NCBI RefSeq assembly: GCF_019924045.1
Contig: NZ_JAHXBN010000042.1
Location: 1-20,290 of the forward strand
Direction of reading: 5' to 3'
DNA from: Dyadobacter fermentans
GTDB lineage: Bacteria > Bacteroidota > Bacteroidia > Cytophagales > Spirosomataceae
DNA length: 20,290 nt
In this document: positions 1 through 8,791 of the stretch, in pieces
Layout of the letters: each line of letters starts with the position of its first letter
How positions within the stretch are numbered: position 1 is the stretch's first letter
Notes under the pieces: generated by a model
The model's input: the letters and a program-made list of their open reading frames with translations, nothing else
Databases searched by the model: none
Told to the model about the DNA's origin: nothing
Program-made: the position numbers and the translations under genes

Positions 1-2088
1 TTCTTCAACGTTGGTATGAACAACACCACGTTCAACGGCACGAACTGGGATCAACCAGGTCTGTATGCCAATAGCGCCATTGCGAGAAGAAATAATACGG
101 GATCATTGCTTGTCAATGGTAACATAGGCGGCGGAAACCCGAACTTCTCGACAACCAGCCCGAGCATTATGTACCATACATTTAAAGACGTTTCGGTAGC
201 TAAGGGCCTCAACGGTGGCGCAGCTGGTACGCCTTATGTACACGGCGCAATCGGCGAGGTAACCGGCGGACATATGTTCGGTTCTAACGCCGGCGATGTT
301 ACATCAGGTGATGATGGCGGTTTTGTTGGTAACATCGGCGAGCTGATCATCTATGGCGCAGGGGCTGTATCGGCGACAGACCGCAATAAAGTAGATAGCT
401 ACCTTGCCCTCAAATACGGCGTAACGTTGGCTGCGGGTACAAACTATACTACGTCCACGGACGCTGTTGTATGGGATGCTACCGCCAACGCGGCTTACCA
501 CAACAACGTGGCAGGTATCGGTAACGACTTCCGTTCGGCATTGCACCAGAAGCAGAGCCGCAACCAGCACACCAATACGAACAATCAGGTAACGATCGGT
601 TTGGGTGGTATTGCTGCAACGAATGATGCCAATACCAACCAGTTGGCTGACGGCCAGTTCCTCATCTGGGGCGACAATGGCAATACCCAGGCCATGACCA
701 ACACGGCTAGCACGTACACGGCATTCGAGTACGAGGGCAGCATCAACAATGCCCGCCGCATGAACCGTATCTGGAAAGTGCAGAATACCAACGTAGCTGG
801 CGAAACGCTCATCCGTTTCCCGCAGGCTTCCGTAGGTACAACCACGCTGACCAACGACGCCTGCGCAGGGTATGTGATCCTGTTCGCGTCCGATGCGGCA
901 TTCTCGGCTAACGTTACGGCTGTTCCGCTGACAGTGAATGGTACCGATTACGAAGCTACCCACAGCTTCCCGAATGGGGCAAGCTACTTCACCTTCGGTA
1001 AGGTGACGCCTATTACGACCGGTACCGTTTACCTGCCGGCAGTGGTCGAGGAAACCACCGAGTACAGCGACAACTGCGGTACCGGCGCGTGGACCTACTT
1101 CCGCAACAGTGCCGACAATTCGCTGAAGCTGCTCGCTACCTCAGGCCTGGCTGCCGACGTACTGAACAACCTCACGGTGAAAATCACTCCGGAAGGCGTA
1201 ACCTACTCCGACGCTGCCAGAACGACCAGTCTTATGCCGCGCATTACCATGGTGACCAACGGCTCATCCACCGCAGTCACAGGCGCAAAGGTGCGTGTCT
1301 ATTACAGCGCCACCGAAATGGCAGCTACGCAGCTTCCGGGCGCCCAGGTGAATGGTTGGTTCAAGTATGAAGGAACTGCCGAAGATGTGATCGCGAATGT
1401 GTATGGTTCAGGGGTACTCGATGCATCCAAAGCGGTACAGCTCACGCCTGACGCAAGCGGCGTGGAAGACGGCGTAAACTACGTGGAATTCCACAACATT
1501 ACTTCTTTCTCATCATTCGTGTACGTATCGACCACCGCCGAATCAGCTCTGCCTGTAACGCTTACTTACTTCAAGGCAGCGAAAGAAGGCGGCACCGCCA
1601 ACCTTGCCTGGGCCACTACCGAAGAAGTGAATAACAAAGGCTTCGAGATCCAGCGCAGCTCAAATGCACGCGACTGGAAGGAGATCGGCTTTGTTGCGAA
1701 CCAGACCGAAGGCGGTAACAGCAAAGGCGCGTTGTCGTACGATTTCAAAGACGCATCGCCATTGGCAGGTACCAACTACTACCGCCTGAAACAAATTGAT
1801 TTCGATGGCAAATTCATGTACAGCTCGGCGGTTGCATTACAATTCGACGGTGCCAAAGGCACATTGTCTGTATATCCTAACCCGGCAGTGGATGGAAGGT
1901 TAACGCTCAGCCTGCCGCAAGCCGGCGAATACAAGCTGTCGATCTTCAATGTATCCGGAGTCCAGGTGTTGAATGCGAATCAGTCAAGTAACATCATCGA
2001 CATCCGGAGCCTGCCCTCCGGCGTGTACGTATTGCGTGTAATGTATGAAAACGGCCAAGCGCACAGCAAAACTTTTGTTGTAAAATAA
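1..2088 (+). CDS. T9SS type A sorting domain exoprotein (5' end outside window)
   Basis: The frame is open from base 1, so the ATG at 16 is probably internal and the gene starts upstream. Numbering from that ATG, residues 1-125 resemble the end of a LamG/concanavalin-like domain. A SYLALKYGVTL motif follows (about 128-138), typical of large Bacteroidota exoproteins. Next come beta-rich segments and, from about residue 510, the module LPVTLTYFKA...LAWATTEE...GFEIQRS...YYRLKQIDFDG. Residues 617-690 form the sorting domain, with YPNP near 620, GVYVLRV, and a terminal TFVVK. In this family the C-terminal domain directs export across the outer membrane by the type IX system and is then cleaved, so the product is likely surface-attached or released. 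The ligand is unknown; carbohydrate binding is possible from the fold. Several antisense reading frames cover it but have no recognisable content. It ends just before a strong terminator. Confidence 0.9.
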   Translation, partial: FFNVGMNNTTFNGTNWDQPGLYANSAIARRNNTGSLLVNGNIGGGNPNFSTTSPSIMYHTFKDVSVAKGLNGGAAGTPYVHGAIGEVTGGHMFGSNAGDVTSGDDGGFVGNIGELIIYGAGAVSATDRNKVDSYLALKYGVTLAAGTNYTTSTDAVVWDATANAAYHNNVAGIGNDFRSALHQKQSRNQHTNTNNQVTIGLGGIAATNDANTNQLADGQFLIWGDNGNTQAMTNTASTYTAFEYEGSINNARRMNRIWKVQNTNVAGETLIRFPQASVGTTTLTNDACAGYVILFASDAAFSANVTAVPLTVNGTDYEATHSFPNGASYFTFGKVTPITTGTVYLPAVVEETTEYSDNCGTGAWTYFRNSADNSLKLLATSGLAADVLNNLTVKITPEGVTYSDAARTTSLMPRITMVTNGSSTAVTGAKVRVYYSATEMAATQLPGAQVNGWFKYEGTAEDVIANVYGSGVLDASKAVQLTPDASGVEDGVNYVEFHNITSFSSFVYVSTTAESALPVTLTYFKAAKEGGTANLAWATTEEVNNKGFEIQRSSNARDWKEIGFVANQTEGGNSKGALSYDFKDASPLAGTNYYRLKQIDFDGKFMYSSAVALQFDGAKGTLSVYPNPAVDGRLTLSLPQAGEYKLSIFNVSGVQVLNANQSSNIIDIRSLPSGVYVLRVMYENGQAHSKTFVVK

Positions 2089-2115
2089 CGGGGCGTATAT
2101 ATATAAGGTGAAAGC

Positions 2116-2150
2116 AAAAACAGGATCCGGAATTCCGGATCCTGTTTTTT
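2116..2150 (+). terminator. Palindromic rho-independent terminator
   Basis: A perfect 24-base palindrome (2121-2144, containing CAGGATCCGG and its complement around AATT) is flanked by A5 on the left and T6 on the right. The RNA would form a GC-rich 10-bp stem, extended by A-U pairs, followed by a U-tract. It lies 28 bases after the stop of the T9SS gene. The symmetric A/T flanks mean it could also stop transcription from the other strand. Confidence 0.85.
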
Positions 2151-2344
2151 ATGAATATATAGCAATCAGGAATGTCAATCTTTTTATTATTGGGATAAAA
2201 CGACCTGTAGGAAGAGCGAAAAATAGATCCTGCAAGTAGTAAAAGAAGGGCGCGATATACTGAGACGGCAATTAGTGCGGCCACTTCAGCAATAAAGTCG
2301 ATTGTATTTTGAGATTTCAGAATGACGGATGGTTACCCGTTTGA

Positions 2345-2580
2345 ACTGGCTTCCGCAATATTTGTCGTCCTGTTCATTGTTGTAGGTATCGACAACCTCT
2401 GCAACGGCGTCTGTAATGCTCACTTCTCTACAGCCAAGGAAATGGCAGTAGTCAATCTGACTTGGGCAGCCGCAGAAGAGTTGAACGAAAGCTTCGAGAT
2501 TAAGTGCCGATTCACGCAAATGGAAAATCGTAGAATTTGCAGAAAATCACGCGGGAGGGGATTGGATAAATAGCCGAGAA
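2345..2580 (+). pseudogene. Decayed fragment of a T9SS C-terminal module
   Basis: This stretch aligns by eye, in DNA and peptide, with bases about 1475-1690 of the upstream T9SS gene. The DNA shares TCATT, GTATCGAC, CTGTAA and GCTCACTTC-like blocks with the region around LPVTLTYF. One frame gives FSTAKE..VNLTWAAAEELN.SFEIK, matching FKAAKE..ANLAWATTEEVNNKGFEIQ. A second frame then gives WKIVEFAENHAGG, matching WKEIGFVANQTEGG. At least two frame changes and the absence of a start, an N-terminal part and a YPNP domain show it is a relic. It is probably what remains of a tandem paralogue or a partial duplication. It is too divergent to be recent. Confidence 0.7.
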
Positions 2581-2740
2581 TCCGATGTTGTGTTAAGCCT
2601 AAACAGAATCTAGATTTTCGGATGCAGTTTTTTAGTGCCCGTAAAGTTATCCCCGCAGATTGACAAGAAAATAATCCACTCTTTCGGCAGCAGTTGCCCA
2701 TTTTTATCTGGCAGCAATGCGGTAGTTAATAGTTTTATCG

Positions 2741-3436
2741 GACATTAAACTTTTAAGCAGAACCTTCGCGGCGAAAGGAACGAAGCTTGCTATCCGTTAT
2801 AATACAGTGGAAACCCGGCCGGATGCGGAGAAAACGTTGGCCGACGTACTGGCCGCCGGAGCGGAGGCCTTCCTGTTTCAAGCGGATCTGACTGATGTTG
2901 GCAATATTGCCCGACTTTTTGACGAAACAATCGGCCGCTTCGTAGCAGTTGACATTGCCATCAATACTGTGGGGAAAGTTTTGAAGAAGCCATTTGTTGA
3001 GACAACCGAAGCAGAGTACGACAGCATGAGCGAAATCAATTCGAAGGTTGCCTACTTTTTTATCCAGTAAGCAGGCAAGAAGCTCAGCGACAACGGTAAG
3101 ATTTGTACTGTGATAACCTAACTGCTAGCGGCGTACGCGGGTCTTTTTCGACCTATGAAGGTATGAAAGCACCGGTTGAGCATTTCACACGCCGCCTCCA
3201 AGGAGTTTGGAGGCCGGGGGATTTCCGTAACGGCAGTCGCTCCAGGGCCTATGGATACCCCGTTCTTCTGCGGCCAGGAAAGTCCCGATGCCGTTGCATA
3301 TCACAAGTCGGCAGCTGCATTGGGCGGACTTACCGATATTAAAGACATTGCCCCGCTGATCGAGTTTCTTGTTACGGAAGGCTGGTGGATTACCGGACAG
3401 ACAATCTTCGCAAACGGAGGTTATACAACCCGCTAG
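2741..3436 (+). pseudogene. Broken short-chain dehydrogenase/reductase (FabG-like SDR)
   Basis: Fragments in two frames together spell most of a classical SDR. They run SRTFAAKGTKLAIRYN (about 2756), then FQADLTDVGNIARLFD, DIAINTVGKV (the position of the usual NNAG/NTVG motif), INSKVAYFFIQ, GKICTVIT, STYEGMKAPVEHFTR (Y and K of the catalytic YxxxK), SKEFGGRGISVTAVAPGPMDTPFF and a C-terminal GWWITGQTIFANGGY. Lesions: the N-terminal TGxxxGxG cofactor loop is missing; in-frame TAA codons lie at 3068 and 3119; and a short out-of-frame stretch at about 3140-3190 is later compensated. The intact relatives are cytosolic NAD(P)H-dependent oxidoreductases of about 250 residues. No functional product is expected. 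Family assignment is firm; the original substrate is unknown. Confidence 0.85.
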
Positions 3437-3476
3437 TCTCCAGGGTGATACAGGGTTTTTATCAATACTGATTTTT

Positions 3477-3524
3477 GGCAGGCCACGCGATTTTCGTCCC
3501 GGCCTGCCGCTGTTTGTTTATTTT
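3477..3524 (+). terminator. Probable terminator of the SDR relic
   Basis: The arms GGCAGGCC (3477-3484) and GGCCTGCC (3501-3508) pair perfectly over a 16-base loop and are followed by a T-rich run (GCTGTTTGTTTATTTT). It sits 40 bases after the SDR stop codon, the expected place for that gene's terminator. The loop is long, so efficiency is uncertain. Confidence 0.5.
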
Positions 3525-4480
3525 GCAAACAAGGGGCGGCGGACATCGGCGTCAACCCCGGTAGACACATTGATTTGTAACAACTACCCAATCAATTTAC
3601 ATGCCATACATCTGCTGCATTTATTTCAGCCTTCTTTCTACGATGATCGGATCTGGTCAACACATGAATAATGGTTCAAACCTTTTATTTGTAAGGCACA
3701 TTCCGTCGAGGAGGCGGGGTGTTTTTTGCTCTCAAACAGGTTCCTTTATCCCCAAAACAGTTTATCTTCATGGCAGACCCCCTAAAAAAAGCTGTTTACA
3801 TCACCGGAGGACAAACGATCCGTTTGAACTATCACAATGACTGTAAAAAAAACTAAGGGATTTGAAATGTATTTTTCTGCTGCTGATTATAGCATTATAT
3901 TATTTGCCAAGCAACGGAAAGTGATCGATAAACAAACAATCGGATACCGGGGAAGTCTGCTTGTTCGCTGTGGGCGGCAAAAATATCGATATGCTGTGCA
4001 TGGTGTCCATGTAAGTTGAAAAGGCCAACTGGCGACCCTTAGTTTTACATTTTTCGAACAAATGTGACATGCCTGCATAATGACTCTTTTATATACTAGC
4101 TGGCTTCCGTATTTTGTACTGGACACCAAAGTCGATAACGACAGGAAGCATCGTGATTTCGGATTGTTTATCGCTGGCGTCCGAGGGCGAGAGTACTCTG
4201 CCTGCATCGGCGAAGTGAAAATGCAGTGAATTAGCGATTAACTGTAATTTTTTTGCGATCGGTTTTCAAGCGTTCATTTCAGCCGAAAACTTCGCCGGCT
4301 TACTGCTTGCACTATCAGCCCGCTTTCGCGGCGGTGTTCGACTACTTTGTCATCATTATCGTCATACATTTCCAACTATAGTGAAAGCGCAGTGAACGCT
4401 TTTCCGAAGTTCCCGAACTCTGCTCTAATATTCTTTCCGGACATCAACATCGAAGCCAGTTCCTATCTGAAATCAGCATC
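3525..4480. other. About 950 bases without a supportable gene
   Basis: Only short, low-quality open frames occur on either strand. None shows a family motif or continues through a frame change into something recognisable. Given its neighbours it is probably further decayed coding sequence, but nothing in it could be named. Confidence 0.5.
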
Positions 4481-4606
4481 ATAACTTTTTCGGGATTTTA
4501 TCCCAGTTCGGTTTTTCATTGCCTTCCAGGTTGAGCAAGAATGTGTACTGCTTTTTAGAGGATTCACCTAAAAGCGTGCCACCGGTGATAGTGAAGCCAA
4601 AGACAT
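4481..4606 (-). pseudogene. Unidentified C-terminal coding remnant
   Basis: The minus strand reads as a coding-like tail of about 41 residues (VFGFTITGGTLLG, then KQYTFLLNLEGN, ending WDKIPKKL and a TGA stop). It has the mixed composition of a real protein end, but no start lies upstream because the terminator hairpin at 4608-4642 interrupts it. The family is not recognised. It may be a chance frame. Confidence 0.25.
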
Positions 4607-4607
4607 G

Positions 4608-4642
4608 AGAAAGGGTGCAAGAATCGTTCTTGCACCCTTTCT
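4608..4642 (-). terminator. Hairpin downstream of the RCC1-like T9SS gene
   Basis: A perfect 16-bp stem (AGAAAGGGTGCAAGAA at 4608-4623 against its complement at 4627-4642) closes a 3-base loop. It lies 34 bases past the stop of the minus-strand gene. Read on the minus strand, the stem ends in CCCTTTCT but is not followed by a long T-tract. It is probably the transcript's 3' end; a processing or protective hairpin is the alternative. Confidence 0.6.
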
Positions 4643-4676
4643 ATTTTACGGGCTTTGCATTACTTCTCTGCTGCGC

Positions 4677-7600
4677 TTACTTCATGAAGAAAGTACAAGT
4701 TTGCGTTTCTCCACTGGCTGAGATGATCCGTAAAATGTACATTCCTCTGGCTAATCCGCGTACGTCGAGCTGGCGCTGGTTTTCCAGACGAAGTTGCATG
4801 ACGCGGGTTCCGGCAAGGTTATTAACTTCTATCCTGTATGAACTCGCCCCCGACGGACCGATCGTAAGTTTGCCGTCTACGACCGGATTAGGGTAAACAA
4901 GGAGCTGATCGCCACCGTCCAACCGGAGCGACCGGATTTGGCTGTACGCAAATGTTCCGTCGTTGTCGACCATCTTCAAACGATAATAGCTTACTCCTTT
5001 GTGCACCGAGGCGTCCGTAAAGTCATAGTCAAGTCGGCTGGTACTGCCTGTTTCAGATGATTTTGATGCTACAAAACCTATTTTGGTCCAGTTAGATGCG
5101 TTGGTGCTGCGCTCGATTTCGAAGCCCCTGCTATTTTCCTCGCTGGTGGTGGCCCATGCCAGGTGCGCGGCGTTTTTCTCGGCGGAAGCTTCGAAGCTGA
5201 TCAGCGTCACAGGCAATGCAGATTCGGTTGCAATGCTGTAAGCCACAGGGGAACTGGTTGCGCCCGCTGCGTCCGTCATCGAATAGGTAAAACCAAATTC
5301 GTTTCCGGCGGTACCACTTCCTACTTGCCCATAAACCACCAGGCTGTTCACATTGAAATCGGGGATCGTAACCGGGCCGCCGGATACGTCTATCTGCTGA
5401 ATGCCGGTCACTCCGCCGAAGTCGTAGTACACCAGGGTATTCGCGTTGATCGAGTGAATGGTAAATGTGGTAGAAGTTCCGGTAGCACAAGTACCTGCTG
5501 CCGCACAATCTTCTGCATCCGAACCTGAAAGCGAACCACCGGTCGGATAGCCGGTCAGACTCGATGATGATGCCGGGATAGACTGATAACCCGCTTCCGC
5601 TGGAAACGCCGCCTGAGGTGTCGCGCTAAATGCGACATTAGGAACAGTATAACTCTTTGGATCCGCCACTGGTGGGGTCTGGATGCCAAAATTAACGGGA
5701 TCCAAAGTAGTTGTAGTCGCCGGAAGCGCATTCAGGCTTCCCAGATTAACGGTTCCGGTATTATTGGAAGGTGTAACGGAAGTAGTTCCGCCCCGGTTGG
5801 TGCCAGTGTACTCGTAGCCATTCAGTGGAGTATCCGCAGCTGTAACAGTGTCGCCGATATTCCGGCTGCCATTCGTCAGCACCACCGAATAATCTCCGAT
5901 GCTGGTCAGCAAGCCACTGCGTATCTCGATATTATAAGAACCATCGGCTGCTACTTCCACCGATGCTACCACCTTGCCCTGCGGGTCGATCAGGTTGGCC
6001 CATAAGCCGTTCGCAGTTTCGCTTTCCGTACCGTCCACAATCGCATCACCGTTCGCGTCTATCCAGACGTTGCCCGGGATGCTTATCATCCGTTCCACGT
6101 TGACGAGCTGGTTTACGACCACGGCACCGCAGGTAGCACTGTTGATAATATAATTAACCCGCAATGTACCAGCCGATGGAATGCTGGCTATCCCGGTGAC
6201 AGGGTCGATGGTAGCACCTGCAGCCGTAGTAAGGCTGGCATCGATGGCGTAAGTGCCTCCGGATGGCGCTCCTACGAATGTAACCGAACTGCCGGAGAGG
6301 AAAGGCCCTGATGAAGACACCGTTAAGCTGGCGTCGGTCGTGACAGCCCCGCACACCTGTACGGCGCTGGTGCGGAAGTGCACGGTATTGTCGGTAACAT
6401 CGGTATCGATATTGTCGCCCATACTGCCATGGATGCGGTGACCTATATAGCCGAAGTCGTCTTCGCATTCACGCAGCATCATGGTAGTGTGCCCCCCTGA
6501 TTCAAGTGAGATAATTCCGGAATTCGTATACCCTGCTTCAAAGCTGACCGGCTCTCCCGGATCCACAGGTGTTGATCCGCTCACACTCCCATGCACGCCC
6601 CTTCCCAATGCGAAACCGCTTTCCTGCCCCCAGTTAAATATCTTTTGGCCGTTGGTCAACACATTGATAAAACTGAAAAGCCCGTCATGTTCCTGAGGTG
6701 ATATCCATTTGATATCATTCATGACCGGTCCCGAGGCCGAGATATAGCGTGGCTGTGTCCAGGTAGTGGGCTGATTCGCGTTGGTGGTGTCCCAGTTTCC
6801 GAGCTGTTTCCTGTCGTTCCCCCCCAGGGCGAACAAGCTGCCATCCTCGTAAAGTACGTAATAAGTGATGGTGTTGGTAGACGCAATGGTCGCGCCAATC
6901 ATCTTAATTTTCGCCCCGGCGCCGGCAGGCGGTAAAGTCAAGGGAACAGCTCTTGTCCGGTTCGCGCTCGTGGCGGCTATGCCATCCCAGGATCCTGCGC
7001 CATAAGCCCACAAGCCACCGGAATTATCCAAGGCAACTACCCCGGCACGCGTGCCCCTTGCAGCGACGATATCCGTGAGATCACCTCCTGACTGCTTTTG
7101 CACTACATTCCAGGACAAATTATTGCCACCATTTACCCCCCGAACCCACGCGCTTTGAGACAGGGTGTATACCCTTCCGTCACCGCAGGTGGTGATCACG
7201 ATCGAACCGGAGGTAACAAACATCATTTTAACATTTGCGGCGGTAATCCCTGCCGGAAGGCCGATGGATAGTTGCTGGAACGGAGTGACATTCACTGCTG
7301 GCTGTCCGGTTTCCACAATTACATTATTGACGTTAGTCGTCAAAGCTGCATCCACGACGGCCCCTGCCCGGCCCCATACCCAAAGTTTGTTATCGCTGGT
7401 AAGCAACACGTACTGCACATTGTTGCGGCTTGACGTACCGACGCCCATTTTTAACGGAGTACCGGTAAGTCCGGGATAGTTGGTTGCATTTACTTCCGTC
7501 GGAATAAGGTGGGCACCTGCACCATCCGCCTTCGAGAGTTCCCCCCATACTTTGAAAGAGCCGTCGATATCCCTCACCGCCGACGAGTGCCAGCCCGAAA

Positions 7601-7772
7601 CGTAGTTGTCGTATTCGAGATTCGAAGCGACCGTAGACGCATAACCGAAATTACCGTAATCCTGACAACCGGATGCACTATAACAGCCCAATTGGGCAAA
7701 TAATGAATGATTGACCGAAAGCAGCAGGAACCAAAGAAGCCCTCTGGTTAGTACCGTAAAGTTTGATTTCAT
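4677..7772 (-). CDS. Secreted T9SS protein with RCC1-like repeats and an SdrD-B-like domain
   Basis: 1031 residues. The N-terminus is a signal peptide (charged MKSNFTVLTR, hydrophobic GLLWFLLLSV, cleavage near LFA-QLG at 26/27). Residues about 60-435 hold repeated motifs of the form LWVWG, VYTLS, LWAYGAGSWDG, LFALGGNDRKQLG and IFNWGQESGFALGRG, the signature of RCC1/ATS1-type beta-propeller blades. Residues about 565-640 resemble an SdrD-B/CNA-B Ig-like domain, beginning GNVWIDANGDAIVDG with acidic, possibly calcium-binding positions. The tail repeats the LPVTLISF...GFEIERS...YYRLKMVDNDG module (853-940), then the type A sorting domain (YPNP at 960-963, GMYILRI, TFFMK end). Predicted location is the cell surface or medium. 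A binding or adhesion role is inferred from architecture; no catalytic motif was seen. The ATG at 7772 is chosen because the signal peptide follows at once. Confidence 0.92.
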   Translation of the reverse strand: MKSNFTVLTRGLLWFLLLSVNHSLFAQLGCYSASGCQDYGNFGYASTVASNLEYDNYVSGWHSSAVRDIDGSFKVWGELSKADGAGAHLIPTEVNATNYPGLTGTPLKMGVGTSSRNNVQYVLLTSDNKLWVWGRAGAVVDAALTTNVNNVIVETGQPAVNVTPFQQLSIGLPAGITAANVKMMFVTSGSIVITTCGDGRVYTLSQSAWVRGVNGGNNLSWNVVQKQSGGDLTDIVAARGTRAGVVALDNSGGLWAYGAGSWDGIAATSANRTRAVPLTLPPAGAGAKIKMIGATIASTNTITYYVLYEDGSLFALGGNDRKQLGNWDTTNANQPTTWTQPRYISASGPVMNDIKWISPQEHDGLFSFINVLTNGQKIFNWGQESGFALGRGVHGSVSGSTPVDPGEPVSFEAGYTNSGIISLESGGHTTMMLRECEDDFGYIGHRIHGSMGDNIDTDVTDNTVHFRTSAVQVCGAVTTDASLTVSSSGPFLSGSSVTFVGAPSGGTYAIDASLTTAAGATIDPVTGIASIPSAGTLRVNYIINSATCGAVVVNQLVNVERMISIPGNVWIDANGDAIVDGTESETANGLWANLIDPQGKVVASVEVAADGSYNIEIRSGLLTSIGDYSVVLTNGSRNIGDTVTAADTPLNGYEYTGTNRGGTTSVTPSNNTGTVNLGSLNALPATTTTLDPVNFGIQTPPVADPKSYTVPNVAFSATPQAAFPAEAGYQSIPASSSSLTGYPTGGSLSGSDAEDCAAAGTCATGTSTTFTIHSINANTLVYYDFGGVTGIQQIDVSGGPVTIPDFNVNSLVVYGQVGSGTAGNEFGFTYSMTDAAGATSSPVAYSIATESALPVTLISFEASAEKNAAHLAWATTSEENSRGFEIERSTNASNWTKIGFVASKSSETGSTSRLDYDFTDASVHKGVSYYRLKMVDNDGTFAYSQIRSLRLDGGDQLLVYPNPVVDGKLTIGPSGASSYRIEVNNLAGTRVMQLRLENQRQLDVRGLARGMYILRIISASGETQTCTFFMK

Positions 7773-8004
7773 GCCTAAAAGATTAAGTGATATAAGAAGT
7801 ATTGCGCCTGAGCGCGAATGAGATAATGGAAAGTAACGGTTTTTTTGTCACACAGATGGGTGAAAAATCTGTCAATTTGGTGGGATTAATTTACCACAGG
7901 GGATTTTCTTTGCGGCAGGCTGAATTTTCTTTTCCCGTTTACTGAGGAATCAGGTCTTCTTTTCAGTTGCTGGGGCGTTACGCAAGCGCGGCTAGGCTTT
8001 TTAA

Positions 8005-8700
8005 GAACCGGAATGTTGGCCATTTTTGAGTATAAATGCCTCGTCACCAACGCCCATCCAGATATTTCGCTTCGAGTGTTCAATACACTGTGAGCGGAGC
8101 TGACAGACTTGTAGTTTCTGAACCGGCCCGTATGTTATGTCACATAATAATGCTCTGAAAGTGCCTATCAGCCAAAGCCGGCCGTACGAATTCTCCAGAA
8201 TGTCGGGCATCCCGCCATTGTCCAACTCCTTGTCCCTTCCGCTGGCCGCGGTAGAGTAATGGCAATAACTTCCTGAATCAAGGTTAAAGCTCATCAGCAA
8301 GGTGTTTCCCACCGACCAGAGCGTGCTGTTCCCATCAATGTAAAATTGACATAGTCGGAGGAGGGCCGTAATTTCAGTTCGAAAGATCTGGTCTGCACAT
8401 CCATGATATCAAACAGGAGCGACTTTTTCTGGTCCTTCCCGATCACCCAAAGCTTACCGTCCCTGCTATTACCCCCATGAATTGGCATAGGGAACATAGG
8501 AAATGCCGTTCACTGAAAAAGGCCAGGAAAGCAAACGTGGAGCATTCTGGTAGAAATTGCTGACGCCCAAATAGTAAGCTCCGAGCCAAACTCCACCCTG
8601 CCGATCCGAGCACATGGTTTGAATGTAATTATCGGCCCGATTATATAAATTGCCAGGAGTTGAGCTCTGGACCAGTAGGGGACTGGTCGGTGGACCCGGG
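8005..8700 (-). pseudogene. Shattered beta-propeller sensor of HTCS type (reg_prop repeats)
   Basis: Minus-strand reading frames, broken by stops and frame changes, carry successive propeller blades typical of the periplasmic half of hybrid two-component systems. In order: NYIQTMCSDRQGGVWLGAYY.GVSNFYQNAP (about 8640-8540); tandem stops after NSWG; RDGKLWVIGKD..KSLLFDI; in another frame DGNSTLWSVGN..LMSFNLDSG; then MPDILENSYGRLWLIGTFRALL; and CIEHSKRNIWMGVGDEAFIL. Each matches the D..G.LWIGT..GL pattern of two-component regulator propellers. No Y_Y_Y, kinase or AraC part follows on this strand. In intact relatives this domain senses extracellular carbohydrate or other ligands. It is inactive here. 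Confidence 0.75.
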
Positions 8701-8791
8701 CGCCATTACAACAAAGTACCAGGGGCTAGCACCAAGAGAAGCTCCATTCTGCGAAGATGAGACATGAGCGCTTGTCTGCGGGAGTGTGCCC

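Noticed and set aside
304..963. 219-codon open frame antisense to the first T9SS gene
   Set aside because: It is a shadow of the GC-rich coding strand: no motif, and Arg/Cys/His-rich composition typical of antisense reading.
3770..3856. 28-codon open frame beginning MADPLKKAV
   Set aside because: Too short, no ribosome-binding or homology evidence, and it sits in apparently decayed sequence.
3837..4207. Possible lipoprotein or membrane-protein start in one frame (FLLLIIALYYLPS)
   Set aside because: A stop follows almost at once and no continuation in other frames could be recognised.
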